Shown here: in pieces, positions 40,921 to 50,668 of the stretch | How the letters are laid out: every line of letters starts with the position of its first letter | How positions within the stretch are numbered: the first letter of the stretch is position 1 | Origin: CAAGNP01 sp045603545 | GTDB taxonomy: Bacteria > Bacteroidota > Bacteroidia > Bacteroidales > UBA932 | Direction: 5' to 3' | DNA length: 64,000 bases | Assembly: GCA_045603545.1 (NCBI GenBank) | Contig: JAZUMG010000040.1 | Location: 1 to 64,000 of the forward strand | Notes under the pieces: generated by a model | What the model was told of the DNA's origin: nothing | Databases searched by the model: none | Seen by the model: the letters and a program-made list of their open reading frames with translations, nothing else | Made by a program: the position numbers and the translations under genes

Positions 40921-43900
40921 ATGAAAAATCTTCTCAGATCCCTCGTGTTTTGTTCACTGATTTTGTGTGCTGCAATATCTTGCAAGAAAAAGACTGTGGA
41001 TATGCTTGAGGTCTCTCCCAATACTGAGATCAACTGTGGTCCAGAGGGTGATACATTGGTATTCTCAGTTACAAGTAATGGAGAGTGGACTGTGGACGTC
41101 CCCGACTGGAGTGTGGCTACGCCGCTTATTGGAGAAGGCAATGGGACATTTACAGTAATAGTCCAACCTAATCAGAACACAGAGGATCGTAAAGGTGAAA
41201 TAGGGGTAGAGTGCGGAACGGTATCTGTAGTCATAAGTATTACCCAGGGTAAAAAAGAGGAGGAGCTTCCCCCTTTGAACCCGAACTCCGATTATGTGGA
41301 TTTGGGTATGGACAAAGCGGATATCACAGTGGTATATGATACTTTGTCTGGGCGGGTAACCGTTACATATCCGGATGCCAATATCCCAAACCTGTATGAA
41401 GGTGCCGCTTTTGTACTCCCCGACGACTATAATTATGATATACGTGTGGTTGACAGCTATACCTCTTCCGGCAACACGCTGACAATGCAGACCTCATCAG
41501 GAAATATGTGCAATTTGTTCCGCAATGTCTCTTTTACCCTCTCGACGGCAGCTACAGCGGAGACAAAAAGTGCTGATGGTGGGCATGTGTTTCCCCCTGT
41601 TTCATATGGATATATAGACAACAAGGGCGAATATCATGAATTGTATAATAAGGATGATTTAACCAAAAGTGAGTACAATGTCAAATTTCTCGACTATCAT
41701 AAGAGCTATGATGGGGAGGTCCTGTGGGAAGGAAAGTGGGGCGAGATAAGCTGGAAGAAGTGTTCTGACCGCTTCAGTCTGGATGCTGTGTTTGAGTTTG
41801 ATTTTGGAGAGACAACCAAGGAAAAGAAGAAAATAGGAGATCTCAAATACTTTACCGGAGAGTTGAGAGGAGGTCTGGAGATTGATCGTCTGCTCCGCTA
41901 TGAAGTGAACAAAGAGTATGAAAAAGAGAAAGATGAGATAATACAGGACAATATCATAGAGACCGGTGTTTTCAAATTTGCACCAGGGGGAGTTCCTGTT
42001 GTCATACTGGTCTATACCCATCTTGGACAATATACATACTTTTCTGCAGAAGGTAGTATAGAAGCAGAGGCAGGATACAATCTCAAAGGTGAAATGAAGG
42101 CTGGCCTGCAGTGGAAAAAAGGGGAGAAAACCACCCCAATAATATCTGTCACAAAAACATTCAAGCCATATGAAGCTTTCTTCAATGCAAAAGCTTCAGC
42201 ATCAGCCAAGATATCATATTATCCAAGGGTTGAGATCGGGCTTTACAGTAAAAGTGGCTTCCAGTTTGACTTCAAACCATACATTAAGGAGACTGTCAAT
42301 GCTGGTGTCAGGGTTTCCAGTGAGGATAGTGACTATATAGGATGGCGTTCCGAAACATTTACAGGAATGGATATGGAGATCGCCTTAAAGGCTGATTTTG
42401 GATTTTGGGACAAGGAGTTGTGGAGTTCCGGTAAATTAAACCCTATAGAAGATACCCCTATCTTTTATGCTCCTGAGCGCATATCCATATTGTCTCCTGA
42501 AAACAATACAGTTCTTCCCTCTATGGCGGACTCTGCCAAGATAGAACTTCTGGCAGAATCATATAGCCCACTTACCGGGAAATATTACCCTTGTTCTTTC
42601 GCTTTTATAAATTTCAATGAGACAAACGGTATACTGAACGACAAGTTTGCTATAACTGATTCAAAAGGTAAAGCCAGTACAGTCTGGTATCCGTTTATGG
42701 CGAAAGAGACAAAGTCCGGATCCCAGTCAGATTCAACATATGTGACAGAGAGACTGTTGAGTTCCATCGTGGATGGAGAAGGAAACAGAATAAGTCAGAC
42801 CATGCTCACTTTAAGGTATAAAAAAGATACTCTGGAGGCTCAGATGAGGGAGAAGCTTATACAATTCTACAAGGATACAGATGGGGACAACTGGACACAA
42901 AAAGAGAACTGGTGCTCAGATAGGCCACTCAGAGAATGGTATGGACTTGAATATGATAATGGGTACTATAAATTGAAATTGTCAAAAAATAATCTTTCTG
43001 GGGCTGGAAAACTTGAAGACTGTGTTCTTCTGAAATATGTGGCACTATCAAATAACCAATTGACATCATTGGATCTATCCGGCTGCAGTTCTCTCGAACA
43101 GTTATATTGTTCGAACAATAAACTGACTGTTCTTGATTTGACACAATGTACGTCACTCGGGACTTTGGAATGCTATACTAACCAGTTGACATCATTGAAT
43201 GTGTCAGGACTTACCTCTCTGAAGAGCTTGAAATGTTCCTCAAACAAGCTGATCTCACTCGACTTGACGGCATGCACATCACTCACTACTCTTTACGCAG
43301 GTACCAATCAGCTGACTACCTTGAATCTGGATGGATGTGTATCTTTGGAGAGTTTAAATTGCACTAAGAATCAACTTACTGCCTTGGATTTGACACAGTG
43401 TTCGTCTCTTCAGACTCTGGAGTGTGAACAGAACCTTTTGACATCACTGGATCTATCCGGCTGCAGTTCTCTCGAACAGTTATATTGTTCAAACAATAAA
43501 CTGACTGTTCTTGATTTGACACAATGTACGTCACTCGGAAAACTGGAATGTAATAATAATCAGCTGACTACATTAAGTCTGTCCGGTCTTTTAAATTTGA
43601 CTGGTGTTGAGTGCCGAGATAACATTTTGTCATCTTTGAATGTGTCAGGATGCTCTGCTCTAAAATCTTTGAACTGTCAGTCAAATAAGTTGATCTCACT
43701 CGACTTGACAGCTTGCGCATCACTCACTACTCTTCGTGCAGGTACCAATCAGCTGACTACCTTGAATCTGGATGGATGTGAATCTCTGAAGAGTTTATAT
43801 TGCGCTAAGAATCAACTGGCAACTCTGGATTTGTCCGATTGTGTAAAGTTGGAGTCAATAACCTGCAACTCCAACCAATTGACATCATTGGATCTCTCAA

Positions 43901-44565
43901 TGTGCCCCAATATGAAGTCAGTAAACTGCAACAGCAATAAATTGACAGCGTTGAATATATCTGGTTGCTACAAAATTACGACAATTGATTGCTGCTCTAA
44001 TCAGATAGGGGCACTGAACACAGCCGGCCTCACCTCCCTGTCTATTTTGAGGTGTGAGAGTAATCTGCTTACATCGCTGGATATAAGTGCGGCGAAGGAA
44101 ACAATAAGGACCGTTTCGTGTTATGAAAATCAGATAACTTCTATCGATGTTTCAGGGTGTGTAAAGCTTGAAGAACTGTCCTGCTCTATCAACCAGTTGA
44201 CTTCTCTTAAGGTTGAGGGGTGTGTAGCTCTTGATGAGTTGTCTTGCAATGATAATAATTTGACATCGCTGGATGCCTCTGACTGCGGAAAACTTAATAT
44301 CCTAAGGTGTCAGAAAAATGAGATTTCATCTTTGGTACTCCCTGTAACTACAACATTGAAATATTTGTGGTGTCAGAAAAATAAGATTACAGCAGAGATT
44401 CCGGACTGGTTTGACAACATCTCAACATTCGAGTATGACAGAAGGTATACTAACTACCATAAAGATTATAGTGAAGATGTGAACGGCAAGCTGGTTTACA
44501 CTGACAATGGAGTAGGCTGGTGGTATCCAGGTGAGCCTGACAAAGGTTATCACAGAAGAGACTGA
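40921..44565 (+). CDS. BACON-domain leucine-rich-repeat lipoprotein (1214 aa)
   Basis: Large surface lipoprotein. The start at 40921 (MKNLLRSLVFCSLILCAAISC) gives a signal peptide and lipobox. A BACON domain covers about residues 25-115 (FSVTSNGEWTVDVPDWS, EDRKGEIGVECG). A long beta-rich region of unknown type follows (120-660). A DGDNWTQKENW...WYGLEYD motif introduces about 22 leucine-rich repeats of 21 residues with the form LxxLxCxxNxLTxLDLSGC. Two long internal duplications are visible in the DNA. LRR surface proteins of this kind bind host proteins or glycans; the ligand is unknown. No sorting signal of type IX secretion is seen, and lipid anchoring is expected. Confidence 0.88.
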   Translation: MKNLLRSLVFCSLILCAAISCKKKTVDMLEVSPNTEINCGPEGDTLVFSVTSNGEWTVDVPDWSVATPLIGEGNGTFTVIVQPNQNTEDRKGEIGVECGTVSVVISITQGKKEEELPPLNPNSDYVDLGMDKADITVVYDTLSGRVTVTYPDANIPNLYEGAAFVLPDDYNYDIRVVDSYTSSGNTLTMQTSSGNMCNLFRNVSFTLSTAATAETKSADGGHVFPPVSYGYIDNKGEYHELYNKDDLTKSEYNVKFLDYHKSYDGEVLWEGKWGEISWKKCSDRFSLDAVFEFDFGETTKEKKKIGDLKYFTGELRGGLEIDRLLRYEVNKEYEKEKDEIIQDNIIETGVFKFAPGGVPVVILVYTHLGQYTYFSAEGSIEAEAGYNLKGEMKAGLQWKKGEKTTPIISVTKTFKPYEAFFNAKASASAKISYYPRVEIGLYSKSGFQFDFKPYIKETVNAGVRVSSEDSDYIGWRSETFTGMDMEIALKADFGFWDKELWSSGKLNPIEDTPIFYAPERISILSPENNTVLPSMADSAKIELLAESYSPLTGKYYPCSFAFINFNETNGILNDKFAITDSKGKASTVWYPFMAKETKSGSQSDSTYVTERLLSSIVDGEGNRISQTMLTLRYKKDTLEAQMREKLIQFYKDTDGDNWTQKENWCSDRPLREWYGLEYDNGYYKLKLSKNNLSGAGKLEDCVLLKYVALSNNQLTSLDLSGCSSLEQLYCSNNKLTVLDLTQCTSLGTLECYTNQLTSLNVSGLTSLKSLKCSSNKLISLDLTACTSLTTLYAGTNQLTTLNLDGCVSLESLNCTKNQLTALDLTQCSSLQTLECEQNLLTSLDLSGCSSLEQLYCSNNKLTVLDLTQCTSLGKLECNNNQLTTLSLSGLLNLTGVECRDNILSSLNVSGCSALKSLNCQSNKLISLDLTACASLTTLRAGTNQLTTLNLDGCESLKSLYCAKNQLATLDLSDCVKLESITCNSNQLTSLDLSMCPNMKSVNCNSNKLTALNISGCYKITTIDCCSNQIGALNTAGLTSLSILRCESNLLTSLDISAAKETIRTVSCYENQITSIDVSGCVKLEELSCSINQLTSLKVEGCVALDELSCNDNNLTSLDASDCGKLNILRCQKNEISSLVLPVTTTLKYLWCQKNKITAEIPDWFDNISTFEYDRRYTNYHKDYSEDVNGKLVYTDNGVGWWYPGEPDKGYHRRD
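43071..43800 (+). repeat. Duplicated LRR blocks inside the lipoprotein gene
   Basis: About 90 bases from 43071 recur almost unchanged from 43449 (offset 378 bp, six repeats). About 90 bases from 43251 recur from 43692 (offset 441 bp, seven repeats). The offsets differ by exactly one 63-bp repeat, so a block of LRR units was copied and one unit was then gained or lost. Confidence 0.8.
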
Positions 44566-44580
44566 ATGCTTTCTACATAT

Positions 44581-44604
44581 CCCCTGTCTCCACTGAGGCG
44601 GGGG
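44581..44604. terminator. Hairpin after the LRR lipoprotein gene
   Basis: CCCCTG (44581-44586) / CGGGGG (44599-44604), six pairs with one G-U, 15 bp past the stop. No strong T-run. Confidence 0.4.
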
Positions 44605-44744
44605 ACTTTGTTCTGTCTCCCCTTATAATGTGTCTGGTGACGTTATCCGCTTGCCTAAAATATAAAAATCGTCTGCCAAAAATTTTTTATAAAAATAAGG
44701 CGGTGGTTCAGGAGCTGTTCCCTAAAGGTTAGCACGTCTGCAAT

Positions 44745-44785
44745 AGCTCCCGCGACAGAAAAATGCGAAAAGTTGACGCGGCAGG
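44745..44785. repeat. Dispersed palindromic repeat, copy 3 (decayed)
   Basis: AGCTCCCGCGAC (44745-44756) and AAAAGTTGACGCGG (44768-44781), the same two sequences as in copy 1, arranged here with an imperfect right arm that abuts the recO stop. It lies between the convergent LRR and recO genes. The rest of the 220-bp gap shows nothing beyond the hairpin at 44581. Confidence 0.6.
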
Positions 44786-45439
44786 CTAATTGAGCACCTG
44801 GTGGAGCACATTGACCGATTTGATTTCGATCCGTTGACCAAGGTTCTGTTCAAGGAAATGTATGAGGGTTACGACAAATTCGTTTTTCTGTTCCCTTTTC
44901 AGGGGAAATTTCATAGCCTCCTCTATCCTTAGTGTGAGAAATTGCCCCAGCACTTCTCTTTGCCAGGGTTCAAAATTGGAGAATGCTGCCAGTGATGCAG
45001 AGTCAGGCATAAAGCCGAGCATCGATATGTATTTGATGGTAAACCAGATATGGAAATTGCCGTAATCCCTTTCCAGGGCGTTGAGGGCCACTATCGAGCT
45101 CTCCAGAAAATCGTACAGCGAGGGATCACTCTCCGAATCGCGAAGGGTCCGGTAGAGGAGTTCGCTTATGTATATGGCAATGGTGTTTTTCACCACGCTG
45201 CTCCTGAGGGAGTGGAGCGGGTATTTCGCCGAGTAGTCCCTCAGCTGCGCAATGGAGTACTCCGCCCCGGGACGTATCTCTGTCTCGAGGATGCTCAAGG
45301 GGTGGAGGAGAGCTGTGGAGCTGGACCCTTTTTTCTTTCCCACACCCCTGATGATAAAACTCTTCCTCCCCTGTTCACGGGTAAATCCGTGCAGGATGAT
45401 GGATGAGTCGCCATATTTGGTAGTGTGGAGAAGAATCAT
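44786..45439 (-). CDS. recO: DNA repair protein RecO (217 aa)
   Basis: RecFOR pathway mediator that loads RecA on SSB-coated DNA. The N-terminal OB fold is clear (LHTTKYGDSSIILHGFTREQGRKS, GVGKKKG), followed by the helical domain typical of Bacteroidota RecO (ISELLYRTLRDSE, KYISMLGFMPD). At 217 residues it is slightly shorter than is usual, and the zinc-binding cysteines of many RecO proteins are missing, as in other Bacteroidota. It follows rdgB by 3 bp. Confidence 0.93.
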   Translation of the reverse strand: MILLHTTKYGDSSIILHGFTREQGRKSFIIRGVGKKKGSSSTALLHPLSILETEIRPGAEYSIAQLRDYSAKYPLHSLRSSVVKNTIAIYISELLYRTLRDSESDPSLYDFLESSIVALNALERDYGNFHIWFTIKYISMLGFMPDSASLAAFSNFEPWQREVLGQFLTLRIEEAMKFPLKREQKNEFVVTLIHFLEQNLGQRIEIKSVNVLHQVLN

Positions 45440-45442
45440 CGG

Positions 45443-46024
45443 CTATTGCAGTGAGTTAAGGTGCTCAGCGAGGAGTTTCATGGCCATGCCTCTGTGGGAG
45501 ATGGAGTTTTTCTCATCTGCGGAGAGTTCGGAGAAGCATTTGTCATAGCCCTGAGGCTTGAAGATAGGGTCGTATCCGAAACCTCCGTTGCCTCTGGGCT
45601 CAAGGGTAATCTCACCCTCTACTATCCCGTCAAAGGTGGTTACTTCTCCATCAATAATCAGTGCCACTACACACCTGAAGCGTGCTGTGCGTGGGGCAGG
45701 GGCACCTTCAAGCTCCTTCAGCACCTTCTCTATATTGTCCTGGAATGAGCATTTTTCGCCGGCATATCGTGCCGAATATACCCCAGGAGCACCATTGAGG
45801 GCGTCGATTTCAAGCCCGGTGTCATCTGCAAAGCAGTTGGTGTGGAGCCTGTCCCAGATGTACATTGCCTTTTGGATAGCATTCCCCTTGAGGGTGTCAG
45901 CAGTCTCGGGGATATCTTCGGTGATGCCGCATTCGGCCGATGTTTTCAATGAAAAAGTGGGGCCCAAAATTTGCTGAGCCTCCTGAAGTTTGTGTTTGTT
46001 GCCTGTGGCGAAAATGATATTCAT
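45443..46024 (-). CDS. rdgB: XTP/dITP diphosphatase, RdgB/HAM1 family (193 aa)
   Basis: House-cleaning enzyme that hydrolyses non-canonical purine triphosphates (XTP, dITP, ITP). N-terminal FATGNKHKLQEAQ, the catalytic DDTGLEIDALNGAPGVYSAR, GFGYDPIF, and C-terminal SHRGMAMKLL are all present. Full length. Cotranscribed with recO and divergent from the S41 protease gene. Confidence 0.97.
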   Translation of the reverse strand: MNIIFATGNKHKLQEAQQILGPTFSLKTSAECGITEDIPETADTLKGNAIQKAMYIWDRLHTNCFADDTGLEIDALNGAPGVYSARYAGEKCSFQDNIEKVLKELEGAPAPRTARFRCVVALIIDGEVTTFDGIVEGEITLEPRGNGGFGYDPIFKPQGYDKCFSELSADEKNSISHRGMAMKLLAEHLNSLQ

Positions 46025-46046
46025 AACTGATACTCAAATGTTGCAA

Positions 46047-46071
46047 CAAAGATATGAAAAGATTACTTTTG
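46047..46071. promoter_or_regulatory. Interleaved divergent -7 boxes, rdgB and S41 protease
   Basis: Minus-strand TATCTTTG (46054-46047) lies 22 bp before the rdgB ATG; plus-strand TACTTTTG (46064-46071) lies 20 bp before the protease ATG at 46092. The boxes are 9 bp apart. Confidence 0.6.
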
Positions 46072-46091
46072 TAAGATATAATTCGGCAAGT

Positions 46092-47726
46092 ATGACAAAT
46101 CTAAAATATATGATGGTGGCCATCGCTATGATGGTCTTCCCTGTTTCGGAGGGTATTGCCCAATCCAAAAATTTCAAATCGGGAAAAAGTCTTGAGTCAC
46201 AGAGTTTGATTCTCAGGACACTCAACAACTACTATGTGGATACAGTGGATGTGGAGAAACTGGTGACTACCGGGATAAATGCGATGTTGAAAACCCTTGA
46301 TCCCTATACGGAATATATCCCTGAAGAGAATCAGACAGATATCGATATGCTCACTACAGGCAGTTATGGTGGCGTGGGATCGATCATCAAGAAACTTCCT
46401 ACCGGTGAGATTATGATCTCCGAGCCTTATGAGAATACCCCTTCGACCAAGGTGGGCCTCAAGCCTGGAGACAAGATCCTGGAGATTGAGGGTGTCTCTA
46501 CGCAGGAACTCTCTGTAAGTCAGGCAAGCGAGAGGATGAAAGGGGAGCCCGGATCGGAGCTTCATCTCAAGGTCAGGAAGGGGAGAAGCGGTGAGGTTGT
46601 GGATGTGGTTCTGGTGAGAGAGAGGATACATATATGTGATGTGGTGTATTATGGTATGGTTCAGGACACTATAGGCTATATCCAGATAGGTGGTTTTACA
46701 ATGCACGGAGCCAAGGATGTGAGAAAGGCACTTGAGTCACTCAAAAGCAATGGCAAGATGAAAAGACTCATCCTGGATCTCCGTGGCAATGGCGGTGGTC
46801 TGATGAGCGAGGCAATAGAGATAGTTTCACTTTTTGTACCCAAAGGGACCATGGTGGTTTCGCAGAGGGGTAAGGTAGCTTCGATGAACGAGGAGTTCCG
46901 CACCTCAAGTGAACCGGTGGATACCCAGACCCCTATAATGGTGATGGTAAATTCGAGTTCGGCATCGTCTTCAGAGATTGTGGCAGGTGCACTTCAGGAC
47001 CTTGACAGGGCAGTGATTGCCGGAACACGCACTTTTGGTAAGGGGCTTGTTCAGAGCATAAGACCTGTCGGTTATAACAACTCCCTGAAGCTGACCATAG
47101 CCAAGTATTACACACCAAGCGGCAGATGTGTGCAGGCAATAGACTACTCAAACCGCAATGAAGACGGTAGTGTAGGTTATGTGGCTGACTCCCTTAAGAA
47201 GGAGTTCAAGACTGCAGCTGGACGCTCTGTATATGATGGAGGTGGAATCACCCCTGATGTAAATGTGGAATCTGAGTATTATAGCAGACCTATGGTGGCC
47301 TTGATTTACAGCGATATCCTTAATGACTTTGCCATTGATTACTTCAACACCCATCAGACAATAGCCCCTGCCGGACAGTTCTCGCTGACAGACCAGGAGT
47401 TTGACCAGTTCGTGGAATTCGCATCCAAAAGGGAATTTGACCACAGGTCAGAGTCTCAGATAGAGATGGAGAAGCTTGTGTCGGCAGCCAAAAAGGAGGC
47501 TCTGTATGAGAAGAACCAGGAGTTGATGGAGAAGCTTCTGGGGGATGTTACCCTCTCCAAAGAGGAGTTCCTGAAGCACCACAAGCAACACATACAGGAG
47601 GCTCTCGAACAGGAGATATGTACCAAGTTCTATTTCCAGAAGGGTGGAGCAGAGAATATCCTTCGTAACGACAGGCAGCTGGTAAAGGCCATCGGCCTCT
47701 GGAAGGATTCTATCCTGATCCCATAG
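46092..47726 (+). CDS. S41 family C-terminal processing peptidase (544 aa)
   Basis: Tail-specific (CtpA/Prc-like) periplasmic protease. The start at 46092 (MTNLKYMMVAIAMMVFPVSEG) gives a signal peptide; an in-frame Met at 45990 precedes the promoter and would overlap rdgB. A PDZ domain lies at about 75-160 (YGGVGSIIKK, VGLKPGDKILEIEG). The protease core has ILDLRGNGGG, then NSSSASSSEIVAGAL with the nucleophile Ser, and TFGKGLVQ with the general-base Lys. A C-terminal helical extension of some 150 residues is usual in Bacteroidota members. Degrades or trims periplasmic proteins from the C-terminus. Confidence 0.94.
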   Translation: MTNLKYMMVAIAMMVFPVSEGIAQSKNFKSGKSLESQSLILRTLNNYYVDTVDVEKLVTTGINAMLKTLDPYTEYIPEENQTDIDMLTTGSYGGVGSIIKKLPTGEIMISEPYENTPSTKVGLKPGDKILEIEGVSTQELSVSQASERMKGEPGSELHLKVRKGRSGEVVDVVLVRERIHICDVVYYGMVQDTIGYIQIGGFTMHGAKDVRKALESLKSNGKMKRLILDLRGNGGGLMSEAIEIVSLFVPKGTMVVSQRGKVASMNEEFRTSSEPVDTQTPIMVMVNSSSASSSEIVAGALQDLDRAVIAGTRTFGKGLVQSIRPVGYNNSLKLTIAKYYTPSGRCVQAIDYSNRNEDGSVGYVADSLKKEFKTAAGRSVYDGGGITPDVNVESEYYSRPMVALIYSDILNDFAIDYFNTHQTIAPAGQFSLTDQEFDQFVEFASKREFDHRSESQIEMEKLVSAAKKEALYEKNQELMEKLLGDVTLSKEEFLKHHKQHIQEALEQEICTKFYFQKGGAENILRNDRQLVKAIGLWKDSILIP

Positions 47727-47734
47727 AGAAAATG

Positions 47735-47775
47735 AACTCCCGCGACAGGATTTTAAAAAATTGGTCGCGGGAGTA
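47735..47775. repeat. Dispersed palindromic repeat, copy 2, between convergent genes
   Basis: Perfect 11-bp inverted repeat ACTCCCGCGAC (47736-47746) / GTCGCGGGAGT (47764-47774), 17-nt loop, between the S41 protease and fbp stops. It may act as a bidirectional terminator; its sequence recurs at 32.3 and 44.7 kb. Confidence 0.7.
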
Positions 47776-47801
47776 TTGTTTCTGTCCAATCTCTATAGAG
47801 G

Positions 47802-49760
47802 TTAGCCTCTCTGCCGCACTTTACCGCTGCGGTATGCTTCAAGGAGTTTTTTGAGGTCGTCAACCTGGGCGCGGAGGCGTTTTCCGTTATCAGTGTCTTT
47901 AACCAGCATTCGGTTTGAGACGAAGTCCACTACAGATGTGGTGGAGATGATGTCCTTTCCGAGGAGAGCGGCACTCTCTGCAGACTCAAACGGGTGGTGC
48001 TGTACAAGCTTCAATCCATGGGAGTTGAAGATCAGGGTGTATCCTGCAATACCGGTCTCTTCCTGATAGGCTTTTGAAAAACCTCCGTCGATAACCAGAA
48101 GTTTGCCGTCTGCCTTTATAGGGGTCTCACCCTGAGTGGTCTTCACAGGAATGTGTCCGTTGATTATGTGGGTGTACTGACCGGTCACACCGAACTCTTC
48201 AAGAATCTTTTCGCATATATCCTTTCTGTTCTTGAGGGTAGAGTATGCACCCTTTTTCTCTTTATGTGTGGCTTTGTCGGCAATGAAATATCTCTCGAAT
48301 GTAGCCATCTTGTCCTTGTCAAAAGGTGGAGAGTATGGTCCGCACCACAGGAACCATATGAAATCTTCGCCGAACCTCTTCTTTACAGGGTCCTTTTCGT
48401 AAAATCCTTCCCTGACGATGGAGTCGATTTTGTCAAAGAGAGCTTTTCCTGAGTACTCCTCTCCCTGAATACGGACACTCTTGAAAGTCCCGTCCTCATT
48501 CATAAGCATTGATCCATGGTACAGAAGGTTTCCGTTGCGAACGAGGTAGAGGGATCCCTTTGAGTATAGGCAGTTGATGTGTTTGCGAAGCTTCTCATTT
48601 CCTTTGAAGCTTGTCACAAGTTTTTTTACCACATCCTGTTCCTCATCAGTGAGTTTGTATGGTGAGGTGGGGTCTATAGTGGGGAGGTATGTGTCCTTAA
48701 GTGGATAGTCCACACCATCAAGTTCCACTGTACCCCGTTTGAAGTCAATTTTGTGGAGCAGATTGCGGCTCTTCATCCCGAACTCTTCGTGAGCATTGAT
48801 GACCTCACTTTCTAGCTTGAACTGAATGATGGTTATAGCCTTGTGCATTTTGGCAATAAGTGCCTCCTCTTTAGGGGATATTTCTGGGTTATCCCCGATT
48901 TTGGGTTTGAAGTATTTGCAGGGGTCACTTCCGTATGTGTCCATGGCAAATCTGGCCAAAGGGAGGAGATTAATACCATACCCCTCTTCTATGGTCTCCA
49001 GGTTTGCATACCTCAAACTTATGCGGAGGGCATTGGCGATACAGGCTGCACTTCCTGCGGCTGCTCCCATCCATACCAGGTCATGATTTCCCCACTGAAT
49101 GTCGCAGTTGTGGTATTCGCATACTGTGTCCATTATGAGGTGGGCTGCCGGGCCTCTATCATAGATGTCGCCTATTATGTGAAGTGAATCAATGGTGAGG
49201 CGGTGAATCACCTTGGATACGGCGATTATAAATGGGTCTGCGCTACCTGTCTCGATGATCGAGTCAAGGATGGCATTGATATATTTCTGTTTGTCGGGCT
49301 GTGATGACGATTCGTGCAGCAACTCCTGAATGATGTATGAGTACTCTTCCGGGAGTGCTTTTCTTACCTTTGAGCGGGTATATTTTGACGAAACGGCTTC
49401 AAGTATCTTTACTATCTGAACCAGGGTGATGGTGTACCAATCATTAATGTTGTCACCCTCCCTCTCCTTTACCTGTTTGAGTTTGCTCTCAGGATAGTAG
49501 ATAAGGGCACACAACTCCCTTTTCTCCTGTTCGCGGATGGTGTGGCCGAATACCTCTTCCACTTTTATCTTGATTACTCCGGAGGCATTCTTCAGTATGT
49601 GCTGGAAGGCGTCATACTCTCCGTGGAGATCGGTGAGGAAGTGTTCTGTCCCTTTGGGAAGGTTCAAGATAGCTTCCAGGTTAGTTATCTCTGTACTGGC
49701 CGACTGTATGGTCGGAAAAGATCTGGAGAGCAGCTCCAGATACTTGATGTCGTCACTCAT
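47802..49760 (-). CDS. fbp: Class III fructose-1,6-bisphosphatase (652 aa)
   Basis: Gluconeogenic phosphatase of the Firmicutes/Bacteroidota type, metallophosphatase fold. The start at 49760 (MSDDIKYLELLSRSFPTIQS) is 4 bp after the ctlX stop; the Met at 49826 would overlap ctlX. Metal-binding motifs: FLTDLHGEYDAF, GDIYDRGPAAH, WGNHDLVWMG and NGHIPVK. Full length. Position next to amino-acid catabolic genes fits growth on non-sugar carbon (inference). Confidence 0.96.
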   Translation of the reverse strand: MSDDIKYLELLSRSFPTIQSASTEITNLEAILNLPKGTEHFLTDLHGEYDAFQHILKNASGVIKIKVEEVFGHTIREQEKRELCALIYYPESKLKQVKEREGDNINDWYTITLVQIVKILEAVSSKYTRSKVRKALPEEYSYIIQELLHESSSQPDKQKYINAILDSIIETGSADPFIIAVSKVIHRLTIDSLHIIGDIYDRGPAAHLIMDTVCEYHNCDIQWGNHDLVWMGAAAGSAACIANALRISLRYANLETIEEGYGINLLPLARFAMDTYGSDPCKYFKPKIGDNPEISPKEEALIAKMHKAITIIQFKLESEVINAHEEFGMKSRNLLHKIDFKRGTVELDGVDYPLKDTYLPTIDPTSPYKLTDEEQDVVKKLVTSFKGNEKLRKHINCLYSKGSLYLVRNGNLLYHGSMLMNEDGTFKSVRIQGEEYSGKALFDKIDSIVREGFYEKDPVKKRFGEDFIWFLWCGPYSPPFDKDKMATFERYFIADKATHKEKKGAYSTLKNRKDICEKILEEFGVTGQYTHIINGHIPVKTTQGETPIKADGKLLVIDGGFSKAYQEETGIAGYTLIFNSHGLKLVQHHPFESAESAALLGKDIISTTSVVDFVSNRMLVKDTDNGKRLRAQVDDLKKLLEAYRSGKVRQRG

Positions 49761-49764
49761 ATAG

Positions 49765-50667
49765 TTAGAATATTTCTGCCAGCATACATCTTGCAGAGCC
49801 CCCTCCATTGGTCTCGATGGTCTCAAGCTGAGGCGAAAGCAGTCTGTATGTCTTGCTTAATTCACGGTTTTGTTCGGGTGTAAGGCTTTTGCGGGCTGTC
49901 GCGGACATTACAAGGAGTTTTTTCCCTTCGGTACTCCTGAGTTCAAGCATGTTGCCAGCAAACTGGTTCATCTGGCCAAATGAGATGTCAAGAATCTTTT
50001 TCCCGGTCTTCTCAAGTGATGCCACCACTTTTTCCCTCTCGGCTGTGTCTGCAATGGATTCAAGGCATACTATGGCGTATGTGGTGCCGACAGCCATCAT
50101 CACATTGGTGTGGTAAATCTGCTGTCCGTTCTGGTCCACTGCCTCAAATGCTACAGGTGTGTAGCCCATTTGAGCACAGAAGTCATCGAGTACCTTTTCG
50201 TTGGTTCTGGGTGAGCGACAGGCATATACGATTTTGTTCTCCCTGTCCAGAATCATGCTCCCTGTCCCTTCGAGGAAAAGCCCTTCCTCTTCGTAGTGGG
50301 TAAGGTCAATGGTCCTGCTCACTTTGAAATTCTTCTTAATTATATCGAGAAAGTGCGCTTTGCGCTCCTCTCTGCGGTTGGGTGCAGCCATAGGGTAGAG
50401 CACCAGTGTGCCATCCTCATGGGTGGTGAACCAGTTGTTGGGGAATATCGAATCGGGGGTCCGTGGCTCCAGAGAGTCCTCTGCCAGGGCAATGTTTACT
50501 CCGTTGGCACGCAATAGGGTGGCGTAAGCCAAAAATTCCCTCAGTGCAGCCTCCTGCACCGCTTTTCCATATCCGTCCTTACGCTGAAATGCGTTGCTCT
50601 GGGCGGTCTGCGGGTTGAATCCGAACCTCGCAGGTTTGACCATAAATACTGTAGAAGTGGTCTGCAT
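49765..50667 (-). CDS. ctlX: Citrulline hydrolase CtlX, amidinotransferase fold (300 aa)
   Basis: Arginine-deiminase/amidinotransferase superfamily. The start at 50667 (MQTTSTVFMVKPARFGFN) is one base after the rocD stop. Family marks are FPNNWFTTHEDGTLVLYP, LEGTGSMILDR, YHTNVMMAVG and the C-terminal NGGGSARCML with the catalytic Cys. CtlX proteins hydrolyse citrulline to ornithine, ammonia and CO2. The adjacent ornithine aminotransferase gene supports this, since the product would be its substrate. Confidence 0.88.
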   Translation of the reverse strand: MQTTSTVFMVKPARFGFNPQTAQSNAFQRKDGYGKAVQEAALREFLAYATLLRANGVNIALAEDSLEPRTPDSIFPNNWFTTHEDGTLVLYPMAAPNRREERKAHFLDIIKKNFKVSRTIDLTHYEEEGLFLEGTGSMILDRENKIVYACRSPRTNEKVLDDFCAQMGYTPVAFEAVDQNGQQIYHTNVMMAVGTTYAIVCLESIADTAEREKVVASLEKTGKKILDISFGQMNQFAGNMLELRSTEGKKLLVMSATARKSLTPEQNRELSKTYRLLSPQLETIETNGGGSARCMLAEIF

Positions 50668-50668
50668 A

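Noticed and set aside
43071..44400. CRISPR-like array from regularly spaced repeats
   Set aside because: The 63-bp period is in frame and encodes 21-residue LRR units in a continuous gene.
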